DNA from: Pseudoroseicyclus tamaricis
Lineage (GTDB): Bacteria; Pseudomonadota; Alphaproteobacteria; Rhodobacterales; Rhodobacteraceae
Length of the DNA: 64,000 bases
Direction: 5' to 3'
Assembly (NCBI RefSeq): GCF_012070395.1
Contig: NZ_JAAFYS010000002.1
Coordinates: 434,001-498,000 of the forward strand
The position numbers and the translations under genes are program-made. The first letter of the stretch is position 1, and each line of letters begins with the position of its first letter. Shown here one piece after another: positions 1 through 9,530 of this stretch. A model generated the notes under the pieces. That model was not told the DNA's origin. It saw nothing but the letters and a program-made list of their open reading frames with translations, and made no database searches.

Positions 1-91
1 CGATGCCCTCGATCGTGTGCCAGGTTAGGTCATCGGGGATGCGGCCCTTCAGCTCTTGCTCGGCGCGGGCGCGCCAGTCGGCCTTGCTCAT
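1..91 (-). CDS. mcmA: Methylmalonyl-CoA mutase, N-terminal fragment (cut by window edge)
   Basis: Only the first 30 codons are present; the gene continues beyond base 1. The translation begins MSKADWRARAEQELKGR and continues with DDLTWHTIEGI, the typical N-terminus of the large, B12-binding methylmalonyl-CoA mutase, which converts (R)-methylmalonyl-CoA to succinyl-CoA. The ATG overlaps the TGA of the upstream sulfotransferase-like gene (ATGA), suggesting translational coupling. Together with pccA and pccB in the same orientation this completes the propionyl-CoA to succinyl-CoA route. The identification rests on a short stretch plus the operon context. Confidence 0.8.
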   Translation of the reverse strand, partial: MSKADWRARAEQELKGRIPDDLTWHTIEGI

Positions 92-933
92 GCGGGGTCT
101 CCTCCTTGGCCGGTTTGTGCACCGCCTCCCGGGGCCGGGCAATCCTCCGGCCGCTCGACGAAGCGGACGCGGGCCTCCGCCCCGCCGCGCAGCCAGGAGA
201 GGTCGGCCTCGTCGACGGCGCGGAGCAAGGCGGCCTGATCCGGGGTGAACCGGGCCTCCTGCGCCGCGCCGGCATTGTGGACGGCGCCGTCCCCTGCCCC
301 CAGCGCGCCCGCCGCCTCCGGCACCAGCAGGCGGAGCTGGTCGGCGGGGCTGGCGGCGAAGGGCTCGGAGGGCCAGACGGTGATCGCGGCACCCGGGAGA
401 GCCGTCGCCGCCTCGCCGATGACATGCCGCCAGCCCCGGCGGGAGGCGGCGATGGCGGCGAGCACCTTGGCCTCCGGCGGAGCCGTCACGTTGCGGGCGA
501 CGAGGCTCGCGATGGCGGAGGCCCAGTAACTCTCCAGCGGCCGGATCGCGAGGCCGAGCGACAGGGGAGCCCCCTCCAGCGCCGGGGCGAGGCGGGACAG
601 CCAGGCGGTGACGTCGGGATAGAGGCTGCGGGTGCGCAGGTTGGCGCGCATGGTGCCGGGCAGGTTCTCCTCGCTGATCAGCAGGCATGTCCGGCCGGCT
701 GCCTCCAGGCGCGCCCGCTCCGCCCGGATCGCCTCGGTGGCCCGGGCCGCGGCCGCGGGTTCGGCATCGCGCGGGTGCCCGTCGAGGCCGGAGAGCCAGC
801 CGCCGCGGCGGAGTTCGGCCGGCGTCCAGACCTCCAGCCCCGCCTCGGCGAGGGGCGCCCTGCTGGCCGCCAGGGCGCGCTGGAAGGTGGTGGTGCCGGT
901 GCGGTGCGCCCCCAGATGCAGGACGATCTTCAT
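88..933 (-). CDS. Sulfotransferase-like P-loop protein in the propionyl-CoA operon
   Basis: 281 aa. The N-terminus MKIVLHLGAHRTGTTTFQRAL carries the HxGxxRTGTT phosphate-binding loop that binds PAPS in sulfotransferases. The rest is poorly conserved, and the acceptor substrate cannot be read from sequence. The C-terminal 20 residues are Gly/Pro-rich and probably disordered. It lies between pccA and the mutase gene and overlaps the mutase start by 4 nt, so it should be translated together with the mutase. Members of this family in alphaproteobacteria are often annotated only as hypothetical or sulfotransferase family; a link to propionyl-CoA metabolism is positional only. A second, different member lies at 9531-10562. 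Confidence 0.7.
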   Translation of the reverse strand: MKIVLHLGAHRTGTTTFQRALAASRAPLAEAGLEVWTPAELRRGGWLSGLDGHPRDAEPAAAARATEAIRAERARLEAAGRTCLLISEENLPGTMRANLRTRSLYPDVTAWLSRLAPALEGAPLSLGLAIRPLESYWASAIASLVARNVTAPPEAKVLAAIAASRRGWRHVIGEAATALPGAAITVWPSEPFAASPADQLRLLVPEAAGALGAGDGAVHNAGAAQEARFTPDQAALLRAVDEADLSWLRGGAEARVRFVERPEDCPAPGGGAQTGQGGDPA

Positions 934-1065
934 GCCCGCTCCCCTCCTGTCCCGGCGGCGTCGCAGTGGCGGCGCGGCGGCCCGCTGCTCTCAGCCCGAT
1001 AAATTTCTGTCTATCGGCACGTGCCTGCCCTTCGCAAGCGGCAGGCCGCCGACTATATCTTGAGC

Positions 1066-1584
1066 ATGAAAGCCGCGCTCACCCCCATCTGCGCCGCCCT
1101 TCTCGCGCTCGTGCCGCTCGGCACCCTCGCGCAGGAGGCCCCCCTCGCCGAGGATCTGACGCAGGCCGCGGCGGCGACGCCCGAGAATGTGCTGGAGCTC
1201 TGGCGCGCGGACCCGACGCGCATCTTCTCCGGCGCGGAGGTGGACGTCGAGGCGCTGCAATACATCGCCCGCCCGCTCGTCGTCTTCGCCGACAGCCCCT
1301 TCGATCCGAACTTCGCCCAGCAGATGGAGCTGATCGAGGATGGCTGGAACGATCTCGTCCCCCGCGACGTGATGGTCATCACCGACACGGACCCGGCCGC
1401 GCGCACTCCCCTGAGGGAGATCTTCCGCCCCCGCGGCTTCGTGATGATCCTCGTCGGCAAGGACGGCCGCATCGCGCAGCGCAAGCCGTCGCCCTGGGCG
1501 ACGCGAGAGATGTCCCACGCCATCGACAAGCTGCCCCTGCGCCAGCAGGAGATCCGCGAGACGGGAACGCTCGGCGGGCGGTGA
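1066..1584 (+). CDS. DUF4174-like exported protein
   Basis: 172 aa from the ATG at 1066. An upstream ATG at 1021 is possible, but 1066 puts the signal peptide (MKAALTPICAALLALVPLGTLAQ, cleavage after AQ) at the N-terminus. The mature part fits the DUF4174 family: a compact thioredoxin-like fold with LVVFADSP near the start, DVMVITD in the middle and GFVMILVGKDGRIAQRK towards the end. I see no CxxC, so a redox role is not supported. It is a single plus-strand gene inserted among minus-strand propionyl-CoA genes and converges with pccA, leaving only 26 bp between the stops. Function unknown; periplasmic location inferred. Confidence 0.75.
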   Translation: MKAALTPICAALLALVPLGTLAQEAPLAEDLTQAAAATPENVLELWRADPTRIFSGAEVDVEALQYIARPLVVFADSPFDPNFAQQMELIEDGWNDLVPRDVMVITDTDPAARTPLREIFRPRGFVMILVGKDGRIAQRKPSPWATREMSHAIDKLPLRQQEIRETGTLGGR

Positions 1585-1610
1585 ACGGGAGGCTCAGAGG
1601 CTAGGCGCCC

Positions 1611-3620
<2,010 letters not shown>

Positions 3621-3644
3621 GGCACCCTCCCCCCGGACATGGCA

Positions 3645-3676
3645 AAGCCGCCGGGATGTTGCCATCCCGACGGCTT
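3645..3676 (-). terminator. Hairpin between small lipoprotein gene and pccA
   Basis: Inverted repeat: AAGCCG, one mismatch, CGGGATG, loop TTGC, CATCCCG, one mismatch, CGGCTT. On the minus strand it follows the lipoprotein stop (3716) and precedes the pccA start (3620). There is no T-run, so it looks more like an attenuator or an RNA-processing/stability structure than a full terminator. It could give different expression of the abundant lipoprotein message and pccA. Confidence 0.45.
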
Positions 3677-3715
3677 GCGACCTTGGTCGTGGGGCGGAGT
3701 GACCTCCGCCCTGGC

Positions 3716-3943
3716 TCAGCAGGCGCCGGCCGCGTTGGCCACGGCGCCGGCACCGGCACCGAGCAGGCCCGCGCCGACGGCTTCGCGCGCATCGGCGCCA
3801 TTGAGCATCTGCGAGCCGGCATAGAGGCCGGCACCGATGGCGGCGCAATCCGCACCTGACGTGCGGGTCGTGTCGTAGGCGCAGCCGGCGACAGCGCCGG
3901 CACCGGCGGCGGCGATAACGGTGACTTTGAGCATCTTGAGCAT
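3716..3943 (-). CDS. Small glycine/alanine-rich lipoprotein
   Basis: 75 aa. MLKMLKVTVIAAAGAGAVAGC is a short hydrophobic signal ending in a lipobox (AVAGC), so the mature protein is about 55 aa with Cys21 as lipid anchor. The mature part contains Gly/Ala patterns (AIGAGLYAGSQML, AVGAGLLGAGAGAVANAAG) reminiscent of glycine-zipper membrane segments, and ends in Cys. The start has a strong AGGAGAAGTTCC ribosome site. It lies inside the propionyl-CoA operon between the DUF genes and pccA. I do not recognise a named family; glycine-zipper outer-membrane lipoprotein is the best structural guess. Confidence 0.7.
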   Translation of the reverse strand: MLKMLKVTVIAAAGAGAVAGCAYDTTRTSGADCAAIGAGLYAGSQMLNGADAREAVGAGLLGAGAGAVANAAGAC

Positions 3944-4033
3944 GGAACTTCTCCTGTCGATTTGGCCTCAAGCTGGCGCGATTCTGCCTCGTGGCAAGTC
4001 GCTGGCCAACTGATCACCTCATCCGGTGGCTGA

Positions 4034-4053
4034 CATGCAATAACAATGGCAAA
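4034..4053. promoter_or_regulatory. Possible PccR/ScfR-type operator
   Basis: CATGCAAT-AACA-ATGGCAAA (minus strand TTTGCCAT-TGTT-ATTGCATG) resembles the TTTGCAAA-N4-TTTGCAAA site reported for PccR, the short-chain-acyl-responsive regulator of pccB in Rhodobacter sphaeroides, matching about 11 of 16 half-site bases. It lies about 90 bp upstream of the lipoprotein-pccA start. No pccR-like gene is present next to this operon in the window. Weak, sequence-similarity-only call. Confidence 0.25.
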
Positions 4054-4124
4054 AAAGCCCTGTGCAGACGGGTTTGGGCGCCCGTCGGCAGGGTTTTGCC
4101 AAAGGTCGGTCAGAGAGGGCATCG

Positions 4125-4469
4125 TCACTCGAAGACCTCGGGGAAGCTGATCTCCGCCCGCGTCCGGTCGATGCGCAGGAGGGCCTCATAGCTCTCGGGA
4201 TCGAAGTCCTCCTCCGCCGGCACCACCTCGCGCCCGAAGAGCCAGGAGAGCCGGCCGGCGTCGAGGTTGCCGCGCTCGAAGGGCTCCTCGCCGAAATGCT
4301 CCCAGAGCGCCGCCATGAAGTACATATCCGCCCGCCGGTCGGCGGGGCGCCGGTCGGCATAGCGCTCGCGCGAGATCAGCTTGGTGGCGCCGGCCTTGTT
4401 GGCGCGGCGGATGGTGAACTGGTGATCCGTCCCCATCAGGCGCGAGGGGAAACCGCGGTGCTTTTCCAT
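4125..4469 (-). CDS. Uncharacterised protein of the propionyl-CoA operon
   Basis: 114 aa from the ATG that overlaps the preceding stop by one base (TGATG). It is charged and soluble, with no signal peptide or membrane segment. The sequence contains RRANKAGATKLISRERYADRR in the first half and an acidic C-terminus (EEDFDPESYEALLRIDRTRAEISFPEVFE). I do not recognise a named domain. Tight coupling to the exported gene at 4469-4831 and position between pccB and pccA suggest co-expression with the carboxylase, but give no function. Confidence 0.65.
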   Translation of the reverse strand: MEKHRGFPSRLMGTDHQFTIRRANKAGATKLISRERYADRRPADRRADMYFMAALWEHFGEEPFERGNLDAGRLSWLFGREVVPAEEDFDPESYEALLRIDRTRAEISFPEVFE

Positions 4470-4831
4470 CAGAACAACTCCCAGACACAGGCGCCGTCCT
4501 CGACGCGGAACCCCTCGAAGAACTGCACCGCCTCGGGATCCATCTCGCCGAAGGGCAGCTCCCGGTCGGCGACCGAGATGGTGATGCCCTCCACCGCCAC
4601 CTCGTTGGTCTCCAGCGCCGGCAGGGCGAGGTTGTCGCACAGCCACTGGAAGTCGCCGGCGATGGACTCGAAATCCTCCGCCTCCAGCCCCTCGGAGATG
4701 AAGCGCAAGTGGGCCGAGGTGCCCTCCAGCACCACGTCGAAGATGCGCCAGGGCTGGCCGGAGGGGGCGGCGACATCCTGCGCGGCCGCCGGGGCGGCGA
4801 GGAGGAGGAGCAGGGAGATCGGTCGGAACAT
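4469..4831 (-). CDS. Small exported protein (DUF6497-like)
   Basis: 120 aa. MFRPISLLLLLAAPAAAQ is a clear Sec signal peptide with an A-Q cleavage site. The mature 100 residues are acidic (LEGTSAHLRFISEGLEAEDF, then two Cys in QWLCDNLAL and GACVWELF that could form a disulfide). It resembles the DUF6497 proteins found in this operon in other Rhodobacteraceae, sometimes mislabelled acetolactate synthase; I cannot verify the family here. It starts 16 bp downstream of the pccB stop, so it belongs to the same transcript. Confidence 0.65.
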   Translation of the reverse strand: MFRPISLLLLLAAPAAAQDVAAPSGQPWRIFDVVLEGTSAHLRFISEGLEAEDFESIAGDFQWLCDNLALPALETNEVAVEGITISVADRELPFGEMDPEAVQFFEGFRVEDGACVWELF

Positions 4832-4847
4832 GAGTGGGAACAATGTC

Positions 4848-6380
4848 TTACAGGGGGATGTTATCGTGCTTCTTCCAGGGATTGCTCTGCTGCTTGCCCC
4901 GCAGGGAAGCGAAGGCCCGGCAGAGCCGCTTGCGGGTGCCGCGGGGCTGGATGACCTCGTCGATGAAGCCCCGCTCCGCCGCGACGAAGGGGTTGGCGAA
5001 GCGATCCTCGTAGTCCCGCGTGCGGGCGGCAATCTTCTCCGGCTCCCCCAGCTCGGAGCGGTAGAGGATTTCCACCGCACCCTTGGCGCCCATGACGGCG
5101 ATCTCCGCCGTCGGCCAGGCGTAGTTGAAGTCGCCCCGCAAGTGCTTGGAAGACATGACATCATAGGCGCCGCCATAGGCCTTGCGTGTGATCAGCGTCA
5201 CCTTCGGCACCGTCGCCTCGCCGTAAGCGAAGAGCAGCTTCGCCCCGTGCTTGATGACGCCGCCGAACTCCTGCGCGGTGCCGGGCATGAAGCCGGGCAC
5301 GTCGACGAGCGTCAGCAGCGGGATCTCGAAGGCATCACAGAAGCGCACGAAGCGCGCGGCCTTGCGGGAGCTGTCGATATCGAGGCAGCCGGCGAGCACC
5401 AGCGGCTGGTTGGCGACGACGCCGACCGTCCGCCCCTCCAGCCGGATGAAGCCGGTGACGATGTTCTTCGCGAACTCCGCCTGGATCTCGAAGAAATCGC
5501 CCTCGTCCGCCAGCTTCCCGATCAGCTCCTTCATGTCGTAGGGCTGGTTCGGGTTCTCGGGGATCAGCGTGTCGAGCGCGGGCTCGATCCGGTCCACCTC
5601 GTCATGGAAGGGCCGCACCGGCGGCTTCTCCCGGTTGGAGAGCGGCAGGAAGTCGACGAGCCGCCGCACCTCGGCCAGTGCCTCCACGTCGTTCTCATAG
5701 GCGCCATCGGCGACGGAGGAGCGGCGGGTATGCGTCGCCGCGCCGCCCAGCTCCTCTGCCGTGACCACCTCGTTGGTGACGGTCTTCACGACGTCCGGCC
5801 CCGTGACGAACATGTAGGAGCTGTCCTTCACCATGAAGATGAAGTCCGTCATCGCGGGGGAGTAGACGGCCCCGCCCGCGCAGGGCCCCATGATGACGGA
5901 GATCTGGGGGACGACGCCGCTCGCCATGACGTTGCGCTGGAAGACCTCGGCATAGCCCGCGAGGCTGGCCACGCCCTCCTGGATCCGGGCGCCGCCGGAA
6001 TCGTTCAGCCCGATGACCGGGGCGCCGTTCTGCATCGCCATGTCCATGATCTTGCAGATCTTCTGGGCGTGGGTCTCGCTCAGCGAGCCGCCGAAGACGG
6101 TGAAATCCTGACTGTAGACATAGACCTGCCGGCCGTTGACCGTCCCCCAGCCGGTCACCACGCCGTCGCCGGCGGGCCGCTGGGAGGCCATGCCGAACTC
6201 GGTGCAGCGATGGGCGACGAACATGTCGAACTCCTCGAAGGAGCCCTCGTCGAGCAGCAGCTCGATCCGCTCGCGCGCCGTCAGCTTGCCCTTGCCGTGC
6301 TGCGCCTCGATGCGCCGCGCCCCGCCGCCGGCCCGCGCCTCGGCGCGCCGCGATTCCAGCTCCGCCAGAATGTCCTGCAT
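4848..6380 (-). CDS. pccB: Propionyl-CoA carboxylase beta subunit (carboxyltransferase)
   Basis: 510 aa, standard length. It transfers the carboxyl group from biotin-PccA to propionyl-CoA, giving (S)-methylmalonyl-CoA. Both crotonase-fold halves are seen: N-terminal [34 protein letters not shown] and [17 protein letters not shown]-terminal [32 protein letters not shown] and [13 protein letters not shown]. The protein ends in the family-typical KKHDNIPL. It is the first gene of the operon pccB - exported DUF - unknown - lipoprotein - pccA - (DUF4174 on the other strand) - sulfotransferase-like - mutase. Confidence 0.97.
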   Translation of the reverse strand: MQDILAELESRRAEARAGGGARRIEAQHGKGKLTARERIELLLDEGSFEEFDMFVAHRCTEFGMASQRPAGDGVVTGWGTVNGRQVYVYSQDFTVFGGSLSETHAQKICKIMDMAMQNGAPVIGLNDSGGARIQEGVASLAGYAEVFQRNVMASGVVPQISVIMGPCAGGAVYSPAMTDFIFMVKDSSYMFVTGPDVVKTVTNEVVTAEELGGAATHTRRSSVADGAYENDVEALAEVRRLVDFLPLSNREKPPVRPFHDEVDRIEPALDTLIPENPNQPYDMKELIGKLADEGDFFEIQAEFAKNIVTGFIRLEGRTVGVVANQPLVLAGCLDIDSSRKAARFVRFCDAFEIPLLTLVDVPGFMPGTAQEFGGVIKHGAKLLFAYGEATVPKVTLITRKAYGGAYDVMSSKHLRGDFNYAWPTAEIAVMGAKGAVEILYRSELGEPEKIAARTRDYEDRFANPFVAAERGFIDEVIQPRGTRKRLCRAFASLRGKQQSNPWKKHDNIPL

Positions 6381-6427
6381 CTCGCCTCCCGTCGCCCGAT
6401 CCTCCCTCCTCTAGCCTTTTCAATCGC

Positions 6428-6441
6428 TTCGCCAAAGCGAA
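6428..6441. promoter_or_regulatory. Inverted repeat upstream of pccB
   Basis: TTCGC-CAAA-GCGAA, 48 bp upstream of the pccB start in the 182-bp divergent region between pccB and the DUF486 gene. It is preceded by TTTTCAAT. A regulator site controlling pccB is plausible; it is only partly like the TTTGCAAA half-sites of PccR. Confidence 0.25.
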
Positions 6442-6562
6442 AACCGGCGGGCCGGCCGCCTGGCCTCTCCTCCTCCCTGCCCGGCGACGTGGCCCTTCCT
6501 CCTGTCGCCGGGCGGCCCTATCCTGCACCGCCGGCGCCCCGCCGGTGCCCGGAACCCCGCCC

Positions 6563-6952
6563 ATGTCCCTGCCCTTTTCCCTGCCCGTCCCCCTCGTCAC
6601 CATCGGCCTGCTCACCGCCTCGAACCTCTTCATGACATTTGCCTGGTACGGGCACCTGAAGTTCAAGGCGGCGCCGCTTGTGATCGTCATCCTCGTCGCC
6701 TGGGGCATCGCCTTTTTCGAGTATGTCCTGCAGGTGCCCGCCAACCGGATCGGCCACGGGCGCTTTTCGGCGGCGGAGCTGAAGACGATCCAGGAGGTGA
6801 TCTCGCTGACGATCTTCTGCGCCTTCTCGGCCCTCTGGCTGGGGGAGCCGATCCGCCCGGCGCATATCCTCGGCTTTTCGCTCATTGCGCTCGGGGCCGG
6901 TGTCATCTTTCTCGCGCCGGGCGCAATTGACCGCGCCCCGGCCAGCCCCTAA
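6563..6952 (+). CDS. DUF486 / DMT-like small membrane protein
   Basis: 129 aa from the ATG at 6563 (a start six codons earlier is also open). Four hydrophobic segments are visible: about 7-28 (VTIGLLTASNLFMTFAWY), 38-58 (APLVIVILVAWGIAFFEYVL), 76-95 and 102-121 (HILGFSLIALGAGVIFLA). The NRIGHGRF and LKTIQEVISLTIF motifs match DUF486, a four-helix inner-membrane family related to drug/metabolite transporters. Substrate unknown. It is followed after 9 bp by an MFS exporter gene in the same direction, so the two are likely co-transcribed, divergent from pccB. Confidence 0.85.
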   Translation: MSLPFSLPVPLVTIGLLTASNLFMTFAWYGHLKFKAAPLVIVILVAWGIAFFEYVLQVPANRIGHGRFSAAELKTIQEVISLTIFCAFSALWLGEPIRPAHILGFSLIALGAGVIFLAPGAIDRAPASP

Positions 6953-6961
6953 CCCTCGTAC

Positions 6962-8209
6962 ATGACTGCGACCGCACCTGCCGACGCGCCCACCGGCCCC
7001 CCCGCCATCCGCTTCCTCGACCGGCGCACGCCGCCGCATATCCTGACATTGACGCTCATCGCCTCGATGTCGGCGCTGTCGATGTCGATCTTCCTGCCGT
7101 CGCTGGCCGCCATGGCGCGGTACTTCGGGGCGGATTACGCGGTCATGCAGCTCGCCGTCTCCGCCTATCTCGCCAGCACCGCCTTCGTGCAGCTCTTCGT
7201 CGGCCCCCTGTCGGACAGGTTCGGCCGCCGGCCCGTGGTGCTCGGCGCGCTGATCGTCTTCGTCCTCGCCACCATCGGCTGCGCCCTCGCCCCGACGACG
7301 GGCATCTTCCTCGCCTTCCGCATGCTGCAGGCCTGCGTCGCCGCCTGCATGGCGCTCTCGCGCGCCATCGTGAGGGACATGGTGCCGGCCGAGCAGGCGG
7401 CATCGATGCTGGGCTATGTCACCATGGGCATGGCTCTGGTGCCGATGATCGCGCCGACCATCGGCGGTGTCATCGACGAGGTCCTCGGCTGGCGCGCCGT
7501 CTTCTGGTTCCTCTGCCTCTTCGCGACCGGGATCATCGCCCTCTGCTGGGCCGACCAGGGGGAGACGCTGGCCGGCGGGCGGGGGCTGTCGCTGCGCGCG
7601 CAGGTGAAGAACTACCCCGAGCTGCTGCAGTCGCGCCGCTTCTGGGGCTATGTCATCTGCGCCGCCGCCGGCTCCGGCTCCTTCTTCGCGCTGCTCGGCG
7701 GGGCGAGCTACGTCGCCAGCGCCCTCTTCGGCCTCAGCCCGATGATGACGGGGATCGCCGTCGGCTCCCCCGCCATCGGCTACGCGCTCGGCAACTTCCT
7801 CACCGGCCGCTACGCGGTGCGGGCCGGGATCAACGCCATGTGCCTCGCCGGCACGCTGACCTCCACCATCGGCCTCTCCGCCGCGCTGGTGGCCGCCCTG
7901 ATCTTCGAGCCCTCGCCGCTGCTCTTCTTCGGCTTCATGCCGCTCCTCGGGCTCGGCAACGGGATGATGATGCCCTCGGCCACGGCCGGCTCCCTCTCCG
8001 TCCGGCCGGAGCTGGCGGGGACCGCCTCGGGCCTCGGCATGGCCATCGCCATCGGCGGCGGCGCCGTCCTCTCCGCCCTCGCCGGCTCCCTCCTGTCGGG
8101 GTCCGGCTCGCCGCTGCCGCTGCAGTGGATCATGGCCGGTTCCAGCGCCGTCTCGCTCATTGCCATCCTCATGGTCATCCGCCGCGAGCGCAGCCTCGCC
8201 GTGGCCTGA
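6962..8209 (+). CDS. MFS exporter, Bcr/CflA-type multidrug efflux
   Basis: 415 aa with about 12 predicted membrane helices. Motif A is present as GPLSDRFGRRPVVLGAL, followed by RMLQACVAACMALSRAIVRD, which corresponds to the Bcr/CflA FRxLQGxGA signature and indicates a drug:H+ antiporter of the DHA1 group. The first 25 residues are cytoplasmic and Pro-rich. The gene begins 9 bp after the DUF486 gene. Substrate cannot be predicted. No adjacent regulator is seen. Confidence 0.9.
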   Translation: MTATAPADAPTGPPAIRFLDRRTPPHILTLTLIASMSALSMSIFLPSLAAMARYFGADYAVMQLAVSAYLASTAFVQLFVGPLSDRFGRRPVVLGALIVFVLATIGCALAPTTGIFLAFRMLQACVAACMALSRAIVRDMVPAEQAASMLGYVTMGMALVPMIAPTIGGVIDEVLGWRAVFWFLCLFATGIIALCWADQGETLAGGRGLSLRAQVKNYPELLQSRRFWGYVICAAAGSGSFFALLGGASYVASALFGLSPMMTGIAVGSPAIGYALGNFLTGRYAVRAGINAMCLAGTLTSTIGLSAALVAALIFEPSPLLFFGFMPLLGLGNGMMMPSATAGSLSVRPELAGTASGLGMAIAIGGGAVLSALAGSLLSGSGSPLPLQWIMAGSSAVSLIAILMVIRRERSLAVA

Positions 8210-8281
8210 GGGAGCGGCGAGGCGCTTGCCATTCCTGCCGCCGCCCCGCAGAACCTTGGGCGAGACCTGACGGGGGATGAG

Positions 8282-8752
8282 ATGGAACTTGATGGAACCG
8301 TGACGATCGCCGCGCCGCGCGCCGAGGTCTGGGCCAAGCTCAACGATGCAGAGACGCTGAAGGCCTGCATCTCCGGCTGCCAGGAGCTGACGGGCACGCC
8401 CGAAGAGGGCTTCGAGGCCGTCGTCGTGCAGAAGGTCGGCCCGGTGAAGGCGACCTTCAAGGGCGGCGTGACGCTGGAGAACGTGGTGCCCGAGGTCAGC
8501 TACCGGCTGGTCGGCGAGGGAAAGGGCGGCGTCGCCGGCTTCGCCAAGGGCGCCGCCGACGTGGCGCTGACCGACGTGCCCGAGGGGACGGAGCTGGCCT
8601 ACGCCGTCGACGCCAAGGTGGGCGGGAAGCTCGCCCAGCTCGGCAACCGCGTCGTCGGCGGCTTCGCCCGCAAGATGGCGGAGGAGTTCTTCACCCGCTT
8701 CAAGGAGCAGGTGGAAGGGCCGCAGCCCGAGGCACCGCCGGCGGAGGCCTGA
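8282..8752 (+). CDS. CoxG-like SRPBCC protein
   Basis: 156 aa. The N-terminus MELDGTVTIAAPRAEVWAKLNDAETLKACISGCQEL is the CoxG (carbon monoxide dehydrogenase subunit G, DUF1857-like) start, followed by VGPVKATFKGGVTLENVVPE and GFAKGAADVALTDVPEGTELAYAVDAKVGGKLAQLGNRVV. SRPBCC proteins form a helix-grip lipid or ligand pocket. In carboxydotrophs CoxG helps recruit CO dehydrogenase to the membrane, but no coxMSL or molybdenum-hydroxylase gene is nearby, so the role here is open. It lacks the long C-terminal membrane-anchoring tail of true CoxG. Confidence 0.85.
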   Translation: MELDGTVTIAAPRAEVWAKLNDAETLKACISGCQELTGTPEEGFEAVVVQKVGPVKATFKGGVTLENVVPEVSYRLVGEGKGGVAGFAKGAADVALTDVPEGTELAYAVDAKVGGKLAQLGNRVVGGFARKMAEEFFTRFKEQVEGPQPEAPPAEA

Positions 8753-8773
8753 GGCCCCCGCCAGCCCTGCCGG

Positions 8774-9016
8774 TCAGGCCGATTGGTGCAGACGCTGGGC
8801 GATCTCGTCCTTCAGCGTCATCCGGTGCTTGCGCATGACCGTCAGCTCGTCGTCGTCCATCGGCTCGACATCCGTTTCCGCCCGGTGCACGGCGCGGTTC
8901 ACCTCGTGGTAGCGCTCGGCCAGCTTGCGGAAGTTGGCATCGGTCTGCTTTAGCTCGTGGATCCGGTCGCTATCGTCCGGAAAGTCCTCGTGAAGTTCAT
9001 GGGGCACGTGGCTCAT
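8774..9016 (-). CDS. YdcH family protein (DUF465)
   Basis: 80 aa, almost entirely helical and charged, with heptad spacing consistent with a coiled coil. The motif HELKQTDANFRKLAERYHEVNRAVHRAE followed by MRKHRMTLKDEIAQRL is the DUF465 signature (lysine-rich KxxRxxLKDEI end). Function of the family is unknown; it is common in alphaproteobacteria, often near stress or cell-envelope genes. It is preceded by a good GGGAGAG ribosome site. Confidence 0.88.
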   Translation of the reverse strand: MSHVPHELHEDFPDDSDRIHELKQTDANFRKLAERYHEVNRAVHRAETDVEPMDDDELTVMRKHRMTLKDEIAQRLHQSA

Positions 9017-9155
9017 GGCTCTCTCCCTTTTGTCTGCCTCTCGGGCGACCCTCGCAGGTTGCGGGGTGCGCCGCCTTGATGAAGGTCAAACGTACGGCCG
9101 AAGCGACGGGTTCGCCGGGCGGGACTCACGGCTCCGTGCGCGTCAGGGGAGCGTC

Positions 9156-9527
9156 TCAGGCCAGCGCCGTCAGCTCGATCTCGAATTTCATGCCGGGGGA
9201 GAGGAGGCCCGCCTCGATCATCGTCGCCGCCGGAGGATTGGCGCCGAAGGTCTCCGCCAGGATCGGCCAGCAGGCCTCGAAATCGCGGCGGTCGGGCAGG
9301 ATGTAGGTGACCCGCAGCGCCTTGTCGAAGCCGCTGCCCGCCTCCTCCAGCGCGCGGGCGACGATGGCGAGGGCGTTGCGGCACTGCTCCGCCACGTCGT
9401 CGGGGAAGGTGCCCGTTTCCGGGTCGGGCCCGGTGGTGCCGGAGACATGGACGAGCCCGCCGCCGACCACGGCCCGGCAATAGCCGATGCGGGCCTCGTA
9501 AGGGGATGTGCCGGAGATGCGTCGCAT
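9156..9527 (-). CDS. RidA/YjgF-family enamine deaminase
   Basis: 123 aa. RidA proteins hydrolyse reactive enamines and imines formed by PLP enzymes. Visible motifs are VSGTTGPDPETGTFPDD, EQCRNALAIVARALEEAGSGF, and DFEACWPILAETFGANPPAATMIEAGLL (the PARxxV-like segment is here PPAATM). The Arg that binds the carboxylate in canonical RidA is replaced in this PPAATM stretch, so it belongs to a divergent Rid subfamily rather than RidA proper. It is 3 bp downstream of the sulfotransferase-like gene, in one transcript. Confidence 0.85.
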   Translation of the reverse strand: MRRISGTSPYEARIGYCRAVVGGGLVHVSGTTGPDPETGTFPDDVAEQCRNALAIVARALEEAGSGFDKALRVTYILPDRRDFEACWPILAETFGANPPAATMIEAGLLSPGMKFEIELTALA

Positions 9528-9530
9528 GGG

